Virus record (IMG/VR): IMGVR_UViG_3300033979_000329
Span: 1-47,497 of that record
Length of the DNA: 47,497 bases
Direction: 5' to 3' (one strand)
DNA from: a virus
The translations under genes were made by a program, and so were the position numbers. Numbering within the stretch: position 1 is the stretch's first letter; the number at the start of each line of letters is the position of its first letter. This document shows positions 39,396-46,787 of this stretch, piece after piece. Under the pieces are notes generated by a model, which was given only the letters and a program-made list of their open reading frames with translations, did no database searches and had not been told where the DNA came from.

Positions 39396-39403
39396 TTGTT
39401 CGG
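39393..39403 (+). repeat. Stop-linked repeat TGATTGTTCGG, copy 7
   Basis: TGA is the stop of the coiled-coil protein gene; the following leader differs (AGAAAGGGACGATAGACATG). Confidence 0.7.
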
Positions 39404-39436
39404 GTATGTTTCCTACTTCAGAAAGGGACGATAGAC

Positions 39437-40213
39437 ATGGTCAAGAAGAACGATATCGCGGTGATTGAGCCGCAGGCTGGTTTCCTCGCGCTGCACGGCG
39501 ACCTTGATTTCAAGGAAGCGATGGCGGCGAACCTCGCCACGGGCGAGACGATTCAGGTGAGCGACCTCATCCGAATCAAGACGCCATCGGGCGGCGGTCG
39601 CACGTGGCAGTACGTGAACAGCGACGGCGCCGAGGTGGAGGAGAAGGCCATCCACGGCCTGCTCGTCTACTATGCCACGCTGGGGCAGTTGTGGGGGAGC
39701 GAGGAGCCGACGAAGGGCCAGCGACCGGTGCTGACTTCGTACGACCTCCTGACGGCGGTGCGGACGAACGACTCGCTCGGCGACATCGACGCCGAGCAGT
39801 TGGCCGCGTTCCGCATCGGTGACCGGCTCTACGACTGGGCCGCGATGGGGCGCGAAGGTTCACCGTTCGGCTGGGGCAGCGGCAAGGGCGGCATCGGTCG
39901 GCGGATCAAGGAGTCGCGCACGATGGCGATCCTCCAGCCGGGCGAGGCGTGGCCGGTGCTGCTGTCTGTCGGCGGCGGTTCGCTGTCCACGGTCTGCCCG
40001 TTCGTGAAGCGGCTCAAGGTGGCGCACTTCCGCTGCCACGTGAGCCTCACGCTCCAGAAGGTGGCGAGCAAGGGCGGCATCGACTACTCGCAGATCGTGC
40101 CGGAACTCATCGGCACGATCAGCCGCGACGAGGGTCTGGTCATCAAGAGCCTCTACACCGATCCGCTGACGCGGATCGCAACGCAACTCGACGCGCCGCA
40201 GGATGCGGCCTGA
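39437..40213 (+). CDS. Conserved replication-region protein, 258 aa
   Basis: ATG after AGAAAGGGACG. 'LIRIKTPSGGGRTWQYVNSDGAEVEEKAIHGLLVYYATLGQLW', 'ILQPGEAWPVLLSVGGGSLSTVCPFVKRL' and 'HFRCHVSLTLQKVASKGG' recall a family of phage proteins found near primases and recombinases with a possible single-strand DNA-binding role. The cysteine core of that family is mostly missing, so the match is tentative. A terminator-type hairpin follows. Confidence 0.7.
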   Translation: MVKKNDIAVIEPQAGFLALHGDLDFKEAMAANLATGETIQVSDLIRIKTPSGGGRTWQYVNSDGAEVEEKAIHGLLVYYATLGQLWGSEEPTKGQRPVLTSYDLLTAVRTNDSLGDIDAEQLAAFRIGDRLYDWAAMGREGSPFGWGSGKGGIGRRIKESRTMAILQPGEAWPVLLSVGGGSLSTVCPFVKRLKVAHFRCHVSLTLQKVASKGGIDYSQIVPELIGTISRDEGLVIKSLYTDPLTRIATQLDAPQDAA

Positions 40214-40233
40214 GAAGGGAGTCTCGTCGATTC

Positions 40234-40273
40234 GCCCCGGCGGTGCGTGGAGACGCACCGCCGGGGCATCTTT
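40234..40273 (+). terminator. Long perfect hairpin, likely terminator
   Basis: A 15-base-pair stem (40234-40248 and 40253-40267) with GGAG loop, followed by ATCTTTC. The T-run is short, so termination may be partial. It separates the 258-aa gene from the primase-polymerase gene. Confidence 0.75.
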
Positions 40274-40296
40274 CACACACACACACGGAGGGGACT

Positions 40297-42018
40297 ATGC
40301 AATCGGGAATCGCTTCGCTTGCCGCGTCGTACGCGGCACGCGGATGGAAGTTGGTACGGCTCAATGGCGTCGTTCGCCCGGCTGTCTGTACTTGCTCCAA
40401 GGGGGCAGACTGTGCTACGCCGGGGAAGCATCCGGCCGGCGGCAACGGCTGGCACCTGTCGGCCACCAGCGACGAGGAAGAGATCCTGTCGTGGTTCGAC
40501 TCCGGGCGGCCGGTCAATATCGGCCTGCTGCTCGGCCCGCGGTCTGGCGTGATCGACGTCGAACTCGACGGCGACGACGCCAAGCAGGCGTGGCTCGACC
40601 TCGGCCTCGGTGAAATCTGGACGCCGACCTACACGGCGGGGCGGGGACCGCACCGGCTGTTCCGCTGGGCCGAGGACTTGCCAGCCGTCGCCGTCAAGAA
40701 AGTGCTTGGCATCGAGGTCCGCATCGGCAACGACGGCCGGGCGGCGCAGTCAGTGCTGCCGCCGTCGGTGCATCACACTGGCGTGACCTACCAGTGGGTG
40801 GAGGGCATGTCTCCAGACGAAGTGGAACTCCAGCCGCTGCCCGAGAAGTTGGTCAACCTGTTGTTCAACGACGACGGCACTGGGCGACGCGCGTTGACTC
40901 GCGCGCCGGCTCGCGCCGTGCTGTCGCGGCCGGTGCCCGAGGGGGAGCGGAACAACGACCTGTATCGGTTCGCGGTTGCCGAGGCGTTCCGCGCCGGGCC
41001 GAACCTCGACGACGCCCGCGAGCAGCAAGACCTGCTCCTCAAGGTGCGGGCGGTCAACTCGCTCCAGTGCCGGCCGCCGATGAACGACGACGAAGTGGTG
41101 GCGATTTACCGCTCGGCCATCGGCTATGCCCGCAAGACGCGGGCGGCGGGGGTGGATTCCGAGGTGGCGATCCAGCAGGCCGAAGCCTCCGGACCGCCCC
41201 CCGCGGTGTCTGCCACGCAGGGGGCCAAGCAAGTCGCGGTGCGTGGCGAATGGAAGACGTTCACCGAGACGGGGCTGTCGTTCGCCCCGGCCGATCCCGA
41301 CTCCGATCCCGAGTGGGGGCCGGGCGAGTGGCATCTGACAGTGGTGCATTCCGACCCGCTGGAATACCGGCTGCACGTACCGGCGTGGATACCGCTGACG
41401 GCGCAGGGCACCGGCAACATCTCGCTGACCGTGGATCAGTACGTCTCGGCACCGAAGGTGGCTCGGGCCGTGCTGGCCGCGACCGGCACGGTGATGCTCG
41501 ACGCGGAGCCGGGGAAGTGGAAGCGAATATGGGATGGCGGCTACAAGGTCGAGGACGGCAAGAGTCAACAGAACCCCAAGAAGCGGATTGCCCTCGGCCT
41601 GAAGGCGAAGCTCTTGGCGAACGTGTCTCACGAGTGGCCGGGAGCATCGAGCCTGCGGTACGTGCTCCTGGCCACGTGGCTCTACGACCGGCTGTCGCAG
41701 GCGTCGCAGCCGGCCGACGACGACGTGCCTGACCCGACCGGCCGGGCTTGCTGGCGGCAGGACGGCACGCTGTGGTTCGCGTGGGGCAAAGTGTGGGAGG
41801 ACATCGAGCGGCAGCACCGGGTTCAGGACGGGGAGCGGCTTGCCCTGAAAAGGCGTCTATTGGCCCATCTGCCGGGCGAGAAGGACTTCGGGCATGCGGA
41901 ATACCGCCACCTCGGAGGTGCCCGCAAATCGTACGTGGTGTGGTCACGAAGGGAGTTCGCGATTCTTGAATCGCTGGCGACGCCGGGCGGCGAACGCGAA
42001 ACCCTTCCTACTATCTAG
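40297..42018 (+). CDS. Bifunctional DNA primase-polymerase (prim-pol) protein, 573 aa
   Basis: The N-terminal domain (about 1-190) matches prim-pol: YAARGWKLVRL, CTCSKGADCATPGKHP (zinc-type knuckle region), NIGLLLGPRSGVIDVELDGDD (acidic catalytic residues Asp87, Glu89 and Asp91) and GRGPHRLFR (His119). A primase C-terminal 1-like helical part follows (EGERNNDLYRFAVAEAF, 'MNDDEVVAIYRSAIGYA'). The last ~270 residues are a specific extension without Walker motifs, so the helicase function must come from another gene. ATG after CGGAGGGGACT. The stop codon lies inside the R2 repeat block. Confidence 0.9.
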   Translation: MQSGIASLAASYAARGWKLVRLNGVVRPAVCTCSKGADCATPGKHPAGGNGWHLSATSDEEEILSWFDSGRPVNIGLLLGPRSGVIDVELDGDDAKQAWLDLGLGEIWTPTYTAGRGPHRLFRWAEDLPAVAVKKVLGIEVRIGNDGRAAQSVLPPSVHHTGVTYQWVEGMSPDEVELQPLPEKLVNLLFNDDGTGRRALTRAPARAVLSRPVPEGERNNDLYRFAVAEAFRAGPNLDDAREQQDLLLKVRAVNSLQCRPPMNDDEVVAIYRSAIGYARKTRAAGVDSEVAIQQAEASGPPPAVSATQGAKQVAVRGEWKTFTETGLSFAPADPDSDPEWGPGEWHLTVVHSDPLEYRLHVPAWIPLTAQGTGNISLTVDQYVSAPKVARAVLAATGTVMLDAEPGKWKRIWDGGYKVEDGKSQQNPKKRIALGLKAKLLANVSHEWPGASSLRYVLLATWLYDRLSQASQPADDDVPDPTGRACWRQDGTLWFAWGKVWEDIERQHRVQDGERLALKRRLLAHLPGEKDFGHAEYRHLGGARKSYVVWSRREFAILESLATPGGERETLPTI

Positions 42019-42160
42019 GGAAATTGCAGGGGTGCCATTTCATGTTTTGGAGCGGCCGGTTTTCTCGGCAAGGTGCGTTTCGTGCCGTGTTTTCTGCGGC
42101 AAAGCGTGCCGGGGAAACCACCGGGAAAAACGGTTTTGCCGAGAGAAATTCTCTCGGCGT
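42011..42160 (+). repeat. Intergenic repeat block R2
   Basis: Opens with CTATCTAGG-GAAATTGC-AGGGG-TGCC, which differs from R1 at three positions, and holds the same CGGTTTTCTCGGCA and GGTTTTGCCGA words. A perfect hairpin GCCGAGAG-AAATT-CTCTCGGC is at 42138-42158. It lies between the prim-pol and the UvrD-like gene, where a promoter, operator or replication origin would fit. No gene is seen in 42019-42193. Confidence 0.6.
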
Positions 42161-42193
42161 GTACGAAAAGGTCACCCTTGAGAGGGGGAAGCA

Positions 42194-43843
42194 GTGAAAA
42201 TCGCGCGGCTGATTGGCGGGGCTGGGACCGGCAAGACGACCGAATTGCAGCGGATCATGTCGGCCGCCCTGCCCAAACTGGGCGGTGACCCGCTGCGGCT
42301 TGGCTTCGCCTCGTTCACCCGTGCCGCGAGGGCCGAGGCAGTCGCCCGCGTATCGGCCGCGTGGAACGTGTCGCCGGGGCTGCTCGACCGCGACGGCTGG
42401 TTTCGCACTGTTCACTCGACGTGCAAGCGGTGCCTGGGCATCCAGCCGGGGCAGTTGATCGGCGACAAAAAGGACGACATCGAGTGGATCAGCAACGCCC
42501 TTGGCGTGCGGCTTTCGACGACGCTGGACGATGAGGTGGGGCGGCAGAAGTTTATCGGCGACCCCGTGGTGGCGGCGGCGCTCAACTGCTGGAGCCTGTC
42601 GAAGAACTGCCTGCTGCCGCTGGAGCAGGTGGTTCGCCGGATGCGGTTGATCGACGACGACGTGCCAGACTTCGCCGCGATTGTTCGCGTAGCCGAACGG
42701 TACGAACTGGCGAAGCGGGTCGAGGACCGGCTTGATTTCACTGACCTGCTCATGCGGTTCGCGGGCCTTGCCGCCAGCGCGACCGAAGGCGTGTACCGGG
42801 TCGAGCCGCAAGGCGACTTGCCGCCGGTTGATGCGTGGCTGTTCGACGAGCAGCAGGACGCGTCGCCGCTGCTTGACGCGGCCTGCAAGCGGCTCGTCTC
42901 CGCACCGAGCGTGAAGTGGTGCTACGTCGTCGGCGATCCGTTCCAAGCCATCTACGGATTCGCCGGGTCGCACGCCGACTGCTTCCTCGGTTGGCAGGCC
43001 GACAAGGAGCGGTCGATGCCGAAGTCATACCGCTGCCCGAAGCCGGTCCTTGAACTCGGGGAGCGGTGCCTGCGGCGAATGACACGCGGATACTTCGACC
43101 GCGGCATCGCCCCGGCGGATCATGTCGGTAGCGTGACCGAGGCAGACGACCTCGACGCCGTGATAGCGAACGTCGATCCGAACGACGATTGGCTGTTCAT
43201 CGCCCGCACGAACTACCATGCCGGCAGGATGCACGCCGCGTTGGCGGCCAGCGGTCGCCCGGCACGGTGGGTGAAATCGCCGGAAGGCCCGACCGCCCGC
43301 AGCGAGGGGCTCAAGGCGTTGCTCGCGCTGGAGCGTGACCAGCACGTGACCGGGGTGCAGTGGGGCAAGGCGATCGCGTTGCTGCCGCCGCAGGACAAGG
43401 ACAAGCAGGCGATCCTGGCTCGCGGCGTCAAGACGCGGTGGGCCAGCCAGAACGCCGACGCGTGGGACTGCATCTTCGCAAACGACCTGCCGCAAGTAGG
43501 CGCTCAGCCGGCGCTCGTCGAGGCCATTCGCAGCGGGGCGTGGTGCAGGCTGGTGGATCGCGGCGAGCAGTGGCGAAAGCAGGCCACGAAGTGGGGAGCG
43601 GACCTCGCCGCCGAGCCTCGCATTCGCGTCGGCACGATTCACTCGGTCAAGGGGGCTGAGGCCGACAACGTCGTGCTGCTCACGACCATCGGCGCCCGCG
43701 TCGAGCAGGGCATGGAAAGCCCCGAGCAGGCGGACGAGGAACACCGCATCGCTTACGTCGCGGTGACTCGCACCCGCCGGAATCTGTTCGTGGTGAACGA
43801 GGGCAAACACGGTCGGCAGGTGCCGCGCATGGAGGTGCTGTGA
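42194..43843 (+). CDS. UvrD/Rep-like superfamily 1 helicase, 549 aa
   Basis: Full SF1 motif set: Walker A GGAGTGKT (8-15), FASFTRAARAEAVARV (motif Ia), WLFDEQQD (motif II, about 214-221), GDPFQAIYGFAGS (motif III), SYRCPKPV (motif IV), TIHSVKGAEADNVVLLT (motif V) and YVAVTRTRRNLFV (motif VI). It starts at GTG after GAGGGGGAAGCA, the first gene after the R2 block. Likely unwinds DNA 3'-5' in replication or recombination. It contains one copy of a 22-base repeat shared with the VRR-NUC gene. Confidence 0.92.
   Translation: MKIARLIGGAGTGKTTELQRIMSAALPKLGGDPLRLGFASFTRAARAEAVARVSAAWNVSPGLLDRDGWFRTVHSTCKRCLGIQPGQLIGDKKDDIEWISNALGVRLSTTLDDEVGRQKFIGDPVVAAALNCWSLSKNCLLPLEQVVRRMRLIDDDVPDFAAIVRVAERYELAKRVEDRLDFTDLLMRFAGLAASATEGVYRVEPQGDLPPVDAWLFDEQQDASPLLDAACKRLVSAPSVKWCYVVGDPFQAIYGFAGSHADCFLGWQADKERSMPKSYRCPKPVLELGERCLRRMTRGYFDRGIAPADHVGSVTEADDLDAVIANVDPNDDWLFIARTNYHAGRMHAALAASGRPARWVKSPEGPTARSEGLKALLALERDQHVTGVQWGKAIALLPPQDKDKQAILARGVKTRWASQNADAWDCIFANDLPQVGAQPALVEAIRSGAWCRLVDRGEQWRKQATKWGADLAAEPRIRVGTIHSVKGAEADNVVLLTTIGARVEQGMESPEQADEEHRIAYVAVTRTRRNLFVVNEGKHGRQVPRMEVL
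42678..42699 (+). repeat. GATTGTTCG-centred repeat inside the UvrD-like gene
   Basis: CGATTGTTCGCG-TAGCCGAACG, together with five more identical upstream bases, closely matches the copy at the start of the VRR-NUC gene; both encode AIVRVAE. Confidence 0.5.
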
Positions 43844-44196
43844 TGGGGCAGTGCGTCATCTACGCAAGGGTCAGTACGAAAAAACAAGCATGGGGGCACG
43901 GCCTTGTGAGGCAACTGGAGTGCTGCCAAGCGTTTGCCAAGGATCGCGGGGTGTTTGTTCGGGCTGTTTACGTTGACGTGTGCAGCGGCCGCGGCGACCT
44001 ACCGAACCGAGAACGCGCGGTTGAAGAGGCAAAGGCCACCGGCTACCCGGTGTATGTCGAGGCAATCGACCGATGGACCCGCGACGGCGATGACGAGACT
44101 CTCGACGACGACGAACTGGGGATCGTTGTGTGCAGCGAACTCTTCAGGGAACTGGCGGCACGAATAGAAGGGGCACTCCGTGATCGACCTCTATGA
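43843..44196 (+). CDS. Lone serine-recombinase (resolvase) catalytic domain, 117 aa
   Basis: The start (ATG 43843, TGATG overlap; GTG 43840 possible) gives an N-terminus with the nucleophile motif VIYARVSTKKQ (Ser11), followed by GLVRQLECCQAFAKDRG, an Arg-bearing LPNRERAVEEAKATG and DRWTRDG. These are the resolvase-domain landmarks. The protein ends after about 117 residues, before the long E-helix is complete and with no DNA-binding HTH or recombinase domain. It could be a remnant, a regulatory subunit or a small nicking enzyme. Confidence 0.78.
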   Translation: MGQCVIYARVSTKKQAWGHGLVRQLECCQAFAKDRGVFVRAVYVDVCSGRGDLPNRERAVEEAKATGYPVYVEAIDRWTRDGDDETLDDDELGIVVCSELFRELAARIEGALRDRPL

Positions 44197-44524
44197 AACC
44201 ATCGCAACCTGCGACCAGTGCAGCGCGTCAACGTGGGAACTGGCTGGCGAGTTTGCGCCGGCCAAAGGCCCGCCGCAGGACGTGATCGAGTGTGCATTCT
44301 GCGGCTACCGGCTGCGAGTCAACGCCAGCCGACGACCGCGGTCTGCGCCGCTGGCGGCTCCTGCCGAGGACGACTTCCGCCTCCAGCACGGGCGGTTTGC
44401 CGGCATGACGCTGGCCGAAGTTGATGCCGAGGCGAACGGACGGCGGTATCTGGAAGTGCTGCGAGAGACGAACGAGAAGTTGCGGAGCCGGGTCGCGGCA
44501 TACCTCGATCGCGTGGACACTTGA
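44180..44524 (+). CDS. Zinc-ribbon protein with ExoX-like C-terminal segment, 114 aa
   Basis: GTG start overlapping the recombinase gene. CxxC pairs (CDQC and CAFC) form a zinc ribbon. The C-terminal FRLQHGRFAGMTLAEVDAEANGRRYLEVL follows the 'G+f+GmtleEv...YL' pattern of the ExoX-like C-terminal/DUF3820 domain, which in other proteins accompanies exonucleases. Probably nucleic-acid binding in replication or repair. Confidence 0.72.
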   Translation: MIDLYETIATCDQCSASTWELAGEFAPAKGPPQDVIECAFCGYRLRVNASRRPRSAPLAAPAEDDFRLQHGRFAGMTLAEVDAEANGRRYLEVLRETNEKLRSRVAAYLDRVDT

Positions 44525-44545
44525 CGCCTATGTTCCAGTACCGGC

Positions 44546-45301
44546 ATGAGCGTCGCTACGCTGGCACGGAAGCCGCAGGGTCACGACGAGCCACTCGGCC
44601 CGTCGGAGAATCCGTTTTCGGTCAACAAGGTCACGGGGCACTCGCTGAACTTCCCGATCATCGGCACCTGCACGCCGTCACCGGTCTGCTCCGAGACGTG
44701 CTATTTCGCCCGCGGCCCGTCAACGTGGCCGGCGAGCCTCGCAAAGCAACACCGGCTGCTCAACTCCTTGCGTGCAGACCCGCAGCGACTCGCCGGCCGG
44801 ATCGCCGGCTGGGCCACGCGGCTGCGGCTGACGTACGTCCGGTGGTGCGGCGGCGGCGACCTCGTCGCGGAGACACCGGCGTGCATCGACGCCGTCGCCA
44901 CGATGCTGCCCGGCGTGCCGCAGTGGGTGGTCAGCCGCAAGCCAGAGATCGCCGCGACCATCCAGCCTCGCCATAATGTCTATCTTCACTTATCGCTCGA
45001 TCGCAGTTCGCTCGACCGGCTCGACCGGTTCCGTGCCGTTGCACCGGCGGGGCTGCTGTGGTTCTGGTCGTACCAGTGCGACAAGGGAGAGGTGCCGCCA
45101 GCCGCGGTGGCGCCGGTCGTGTTCCGCGACGGATACGACCTTGACGGATCGCCGCCCATCGAACAAGATTGCCCCCTCAATCTCAACGACTCGATTGTTC
45201 GGGTGTGCGAATCGTGTCGCCGCTGCTTCAACGGTGACGCCTTGGAGATGGCAAAGGAATGCCACGCGAAGCCAGCATCGTCGCCGCGATTGTTCGGGTA
45301 G
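44546..45301 (+). CDS. GP88-like phage protein, 251 aa
   Basis: ATG lies 21 bases after the previous stop with no strong ribosome-binding site (CCAGTACCGGC). The cysteine pattern TCTPSPVCSETCYFARG, then a helix KQHRLLNSLRADPQRLAGRI and a strand YVRWCGGGDLVAETPACIDAV resemble the Gene product 88 family, which looks like a reduced radical-SAM type barrel with iron-sulphur type cysteines. A second cysteine cluster (CESCRRC) lies near the C-terminus. Function unknown. It overlaps the nuclease gene by 43 bases. Confidence 0.65.
   Translation: MSVATLARKPQGHDEPLGPSENPFSVNKVTGHSLNFPIIGTCTPSPVCSETCYFARGPSTWPASLAKQHRLLNSLRADPQRLAGRIAGWATRLRLTYVRWCGGGDLVAETPACIDAVATMLPGVPQWVVSRKPEIAATIQPRHNVYLHLSLDRSSLDRLDRFRAVAPAGLLWFWSYQCDKGEVPPAAVAPVVFRDGYDLDGSPPIEQDCPLNLNDSIVRVCESCRRCFNGDALEMAKECHAKPASSPRLFG
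45192..45214 (+). repeat. 23-base repeat with inverted arms, copy a
   Basis: CGATT-GTT-CGGGTGTGCG-AATCG: arms CGATT/AATCG can pair, and the sequence shares 20 of 23 positions with the copy 95 bases further on. Coding for IVRVCES. Confidence 0.5.
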
Positions 45302-45546
45302 CCGAATCGCATGGCTGGATGCCTATCAAGATTCACGGCGGCCCGTACCAACTGAGCGGCCTCCCCGACTTGCTATGCCTCAAGCAAGGCAGGGCGGTGT
45401 GGCTGGAGGTCAAGCAGCCGGGCAAGAAGCCGACCGAGATTCAGAAACGCCGCATGGCGGAACTGTGCGACCGGGGCGGCACGCCGTGCCACGTTGTGAC
45501 GAGCAAGGACGAAGCTCTTGCCTGCCTGCAAGGAGCCGGGCGTTGA
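45259..45546 (+). CDS. VRR-NUC nuclease, 95 aa
   Basis: Matches the stand-alone VRR-NUC fold: GGPYQLSGLPDLLCL with the first catalytic Asp, WLEVKQPG (Glu-x-Lys) and PTEIQKRRMAEL (Gln of the QxxxY-like element), then CHVVTSKDEAL. Phage versions are structure-specific nucleases acting on branched or damaged DNA. Overlaps the GP88-like gene at its start. Confidence 0.9.
   Translation: MPREASIVAAIVRVAESHGWMPIKIHGGPYQLSGLPDLLCLKQGRAVWLEVKQPGKKPTEIQKRRMAELCDRGGTPCHVVTSKDEALACLQGAGR
45287..45309 (+). repeat. 23-base repeat with inverted arms, copy b
   Basis: CGATTGTTCGGGT-AGC-CGAATCG across the end of the GP88-like gene and the start of the VRR-NUC gene; 20 of 23 bases equal to copy a. Confidence 0.5.
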
Positions 45547-45734
45547 GACGCAGCAGGGAACCGCCGGCTCCGACACCGCTCGACGACGTGCTGTCTCGCG
45601 AGTCACTCGACAAGGCGCCGTGGGTCCGCGCACGAATCAAGGAACTGGGTTTGATAGGGAGGCCGCCGTGCCGCTGGCTACCGCCGACGTTTTCTATTCG
45701 CAACCAAGGGAGGGCCGCAGTTCGGTGCGCATGA
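45543..45734 (+). CDS. Small protein after VRR-NUC, 63 aa
   Basis: A TTG start overlapping the VRR-NUC stop (TTGA) gives 'TPLDDVLSRESLDKAPWVRARIKELGLIGRPPCRWLPP', a compact, protein-like sequence. A second short frame in the same stretch (GTG 45668 to 45742, 24 aa) ends at the start of the next gene and may be a coupled leader. Functions unknown. Confidence 0.55.
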   Translation: MRRSREPPAPTPLDDVLSRESLDKAPWVRARIKELGLIGRPPCRWLPPTFSIRNQGRAAVRCA

Positions 45735-45738
45735 AACG

Positions 45739-46029
45739 ATGAGAAACTTCGACACCAAACTCCTTGCAGAACTGTGGTCGGCCGGCGTGACCGGAGACGC
45801 TATCGCTAGGCGGCTTGGCGTGAGCAACAGTTGGGTCACGAAAACCGCTGCGACGCTCGGCCTGCCGAAGCGTGTCAGGGTTCAGAAGCATCAGCGGCCA
45901 GACCCGACGCCCGCCGAGATTGAGCGGCTCAAGGAAGAACTTTTTCAGAAGCGACTGGCACAGATGCGGTCCGAGCACCCCGACGTCACGCGGGCGAGGG
46001 TGCGGAGAGAATGCGGGGTTGAGTCGTGA
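45739..46029 (+). CDS. GcrA-like helix-turn-helix protein, 96 aa
   Basis: The first ~45 residues 'KLLAELWSAGVTGDAIARRLGVSNSWVTKTAATLGLPKR' match the GcrA-type HTH (LW..G.sa..IA..lg.s...v...a..lgL..R). GcrA is a sigma70 cofactor of alphaproteobacteria that reads methylated promoters. Many phages carry GcrA-like HTH proteins, so the host cannot be inferred. A charged C-terminal helix follows. A role in transcription control is likely. Confidence 0.78.
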   Translation: MRNFDTKLLAELWSAGVTGDAIARRLGVSNSWVTKTAATLGLPKRVRVQKHQRPDPTPAEIERLKEELFQKRLAQMRSEHPDVTRARVRRECGVES

Positions 46030-46136
46030 AACAATTGCTCTTGTACGCCGTGCTGTTCTTGGCGGGGCTTGCGGCGGCTGCGATGATCGAGGTGTACGAG
46101 TGCGACACGCAGACGACCGCGTGGCTGGAGGAGTAA
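46026..46136 (+). CDS. Very small membrane protein, 36 aa
   Basis: A GTG overlapping the previous stop (GTGA) opens a frame with a clear N-terminal membrane helix (KQLLLYAVLFLAGLAAAAMI) and an acidic tail. Too short for most gene finders, but the overlap and the clean helix support it. Confidence 0.62.
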   Translation: MKQLLLYAVLFLAGLAAAAMIEVYECDTQTTAWLEE

Positions 46137-46143
46137 ACGAACA

Positions 46144-46204
46144 GCGCCCCCGGCGGGCAGGCACCGCTCCGATAAAGCGGCCCGCCGAACCCGCCGGGGT
46201 GCGC
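46144..46204 (+). other. Structured hairpin with two competing folds
   Basis: Outer arms at 46144-46157 and 46190-46204 pair with one bulged T, and an inner hairpin CCGCT-CCGATAA-AGCGG lies at 46164-46180. The segment GGCGGG (46152-46157) can pair with either of two CCCGCC copies (46181-46186 or 46190-46195), so two exclusive structures exist. No T-run follows. No convincing gene lies in 46137-46409. Confidence 0.5.
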
Positions 46205-46409
46205 CTATCAAACGTATGGGAAAACCGACGGGAAGCGGGGGATTTCCAATATGAGTTGGGACTCGCGGGCTGTCCCGACCGGGAACAGCCGGCGCGAAAA
46301 TAGGAGACGATCCCGGCGCGGAGTGGCAAAATTGGCTGCGATGATCCCGAGCGGGCATGAGTGGGCGAACGGCTGCATTCAGCAGCCGCGAACAAAGGAG
46401 GATGATTCA

Positions 46410-46712
46410 ATGAACGACGTTGATGAGCGGTCTGATGCAATGCGTGGTTCTGTGGGTTTTCGTGAGTTTCAGCGCGACTGCCGTCTATGCGGGGTGGACG
46501 GGGGCGACTCTCCGGCGGCACTTGCGGCATTCATGTACGGCATGCGATTCCGAAACAATCATCCTGATGTGGACGCGATGCTAGACGATATTGGCGCATG
46601 CCTGGCGCAGATAGACCCGTTCAGTGACAAATGCCTTGTCGCGATGAACACACCAGAGCGAAGGAAAGCGCATGAGTCGCTATCACGGTTGAGGCAATCG
46701 CGTGCCGACTAG
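46410..46712 (+). CDS. Cassette gene 1: small orphan protein, 100 aa
   Basis: ATG eight bases after a perfect AAAGGAGG. Acidic and helical with Phe, Met and Cys (LAAFMYGMRFRNNHPDVDAMLDDIGACL). Its opening, MxDxxE...RGSxG, is shared with cassette gene 3. Base composition is less GC-rich than the phage core. An attC-like palindrome follows its stop. Longer starts (46251) lack a ribosome-binding site. Confidence 0.65.
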   Translation: MNDVDERSDAMRGSVGFREFQRDCRLCGVDGGDSPAALAAFMYGMRFRNNHPDVDAMLDDIGACLAQIDPFSDKCLVAMNTPERRKAHESLSRLRQSRAD

Positions 46713-46713
46713 C

Positions 46714-46764
46714 CACAGAACGCCAGCGATCAGCGGCTCGTCCGCTGCATCGCTTGGTTCTGTG
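46714..46764 (+). repeat. attC-like palindrome A
   Basis: CACAGAAC (46714-46721) pairs with GTTCTGTG (46757-46764); inner arms AGCGAT/ATCGCT and CAGCGG/CCGCTG enclose the loop CTCGT. One C is bulged on the 3' arm (46748) and there is a short mismatch zone after the outer arm, as in integron attC sites (paired R boxes with AAC/GTT, an extrahelical base, a variable loop). It sits right after a stop codon. Confidence 0.6.
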
Positions 46765-46787
46765 AGCGCAGGAAAACGAGGTGAACG

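Noticed and set aside
31978-39403. Regularly spaced TGATTGTTCGG copies as a CRISPR array
   Set aside because: Spacing is irregular (hundreds to thousands of bases) with genes between, and the repeat is only 11 bases.
40750-41817. A 355-codon minus-strand frame opposite the prim-pol gene
   Set aside because: Composition shadow of a GC-rich gene; no independent support.
45739-46029. GcrA-like protein as proof of an alphaproteobacterial host
   Set aside because: GcrA-like HTH domains occur in many phages of other hosts, and no other gene supports this assignment.
46144-46204. A tRNA-like cloverleaf
   Set aside because: Arms do not fit tRNA lengths, and there is no T-arm GTTCRA or anticodon-loop pattern.
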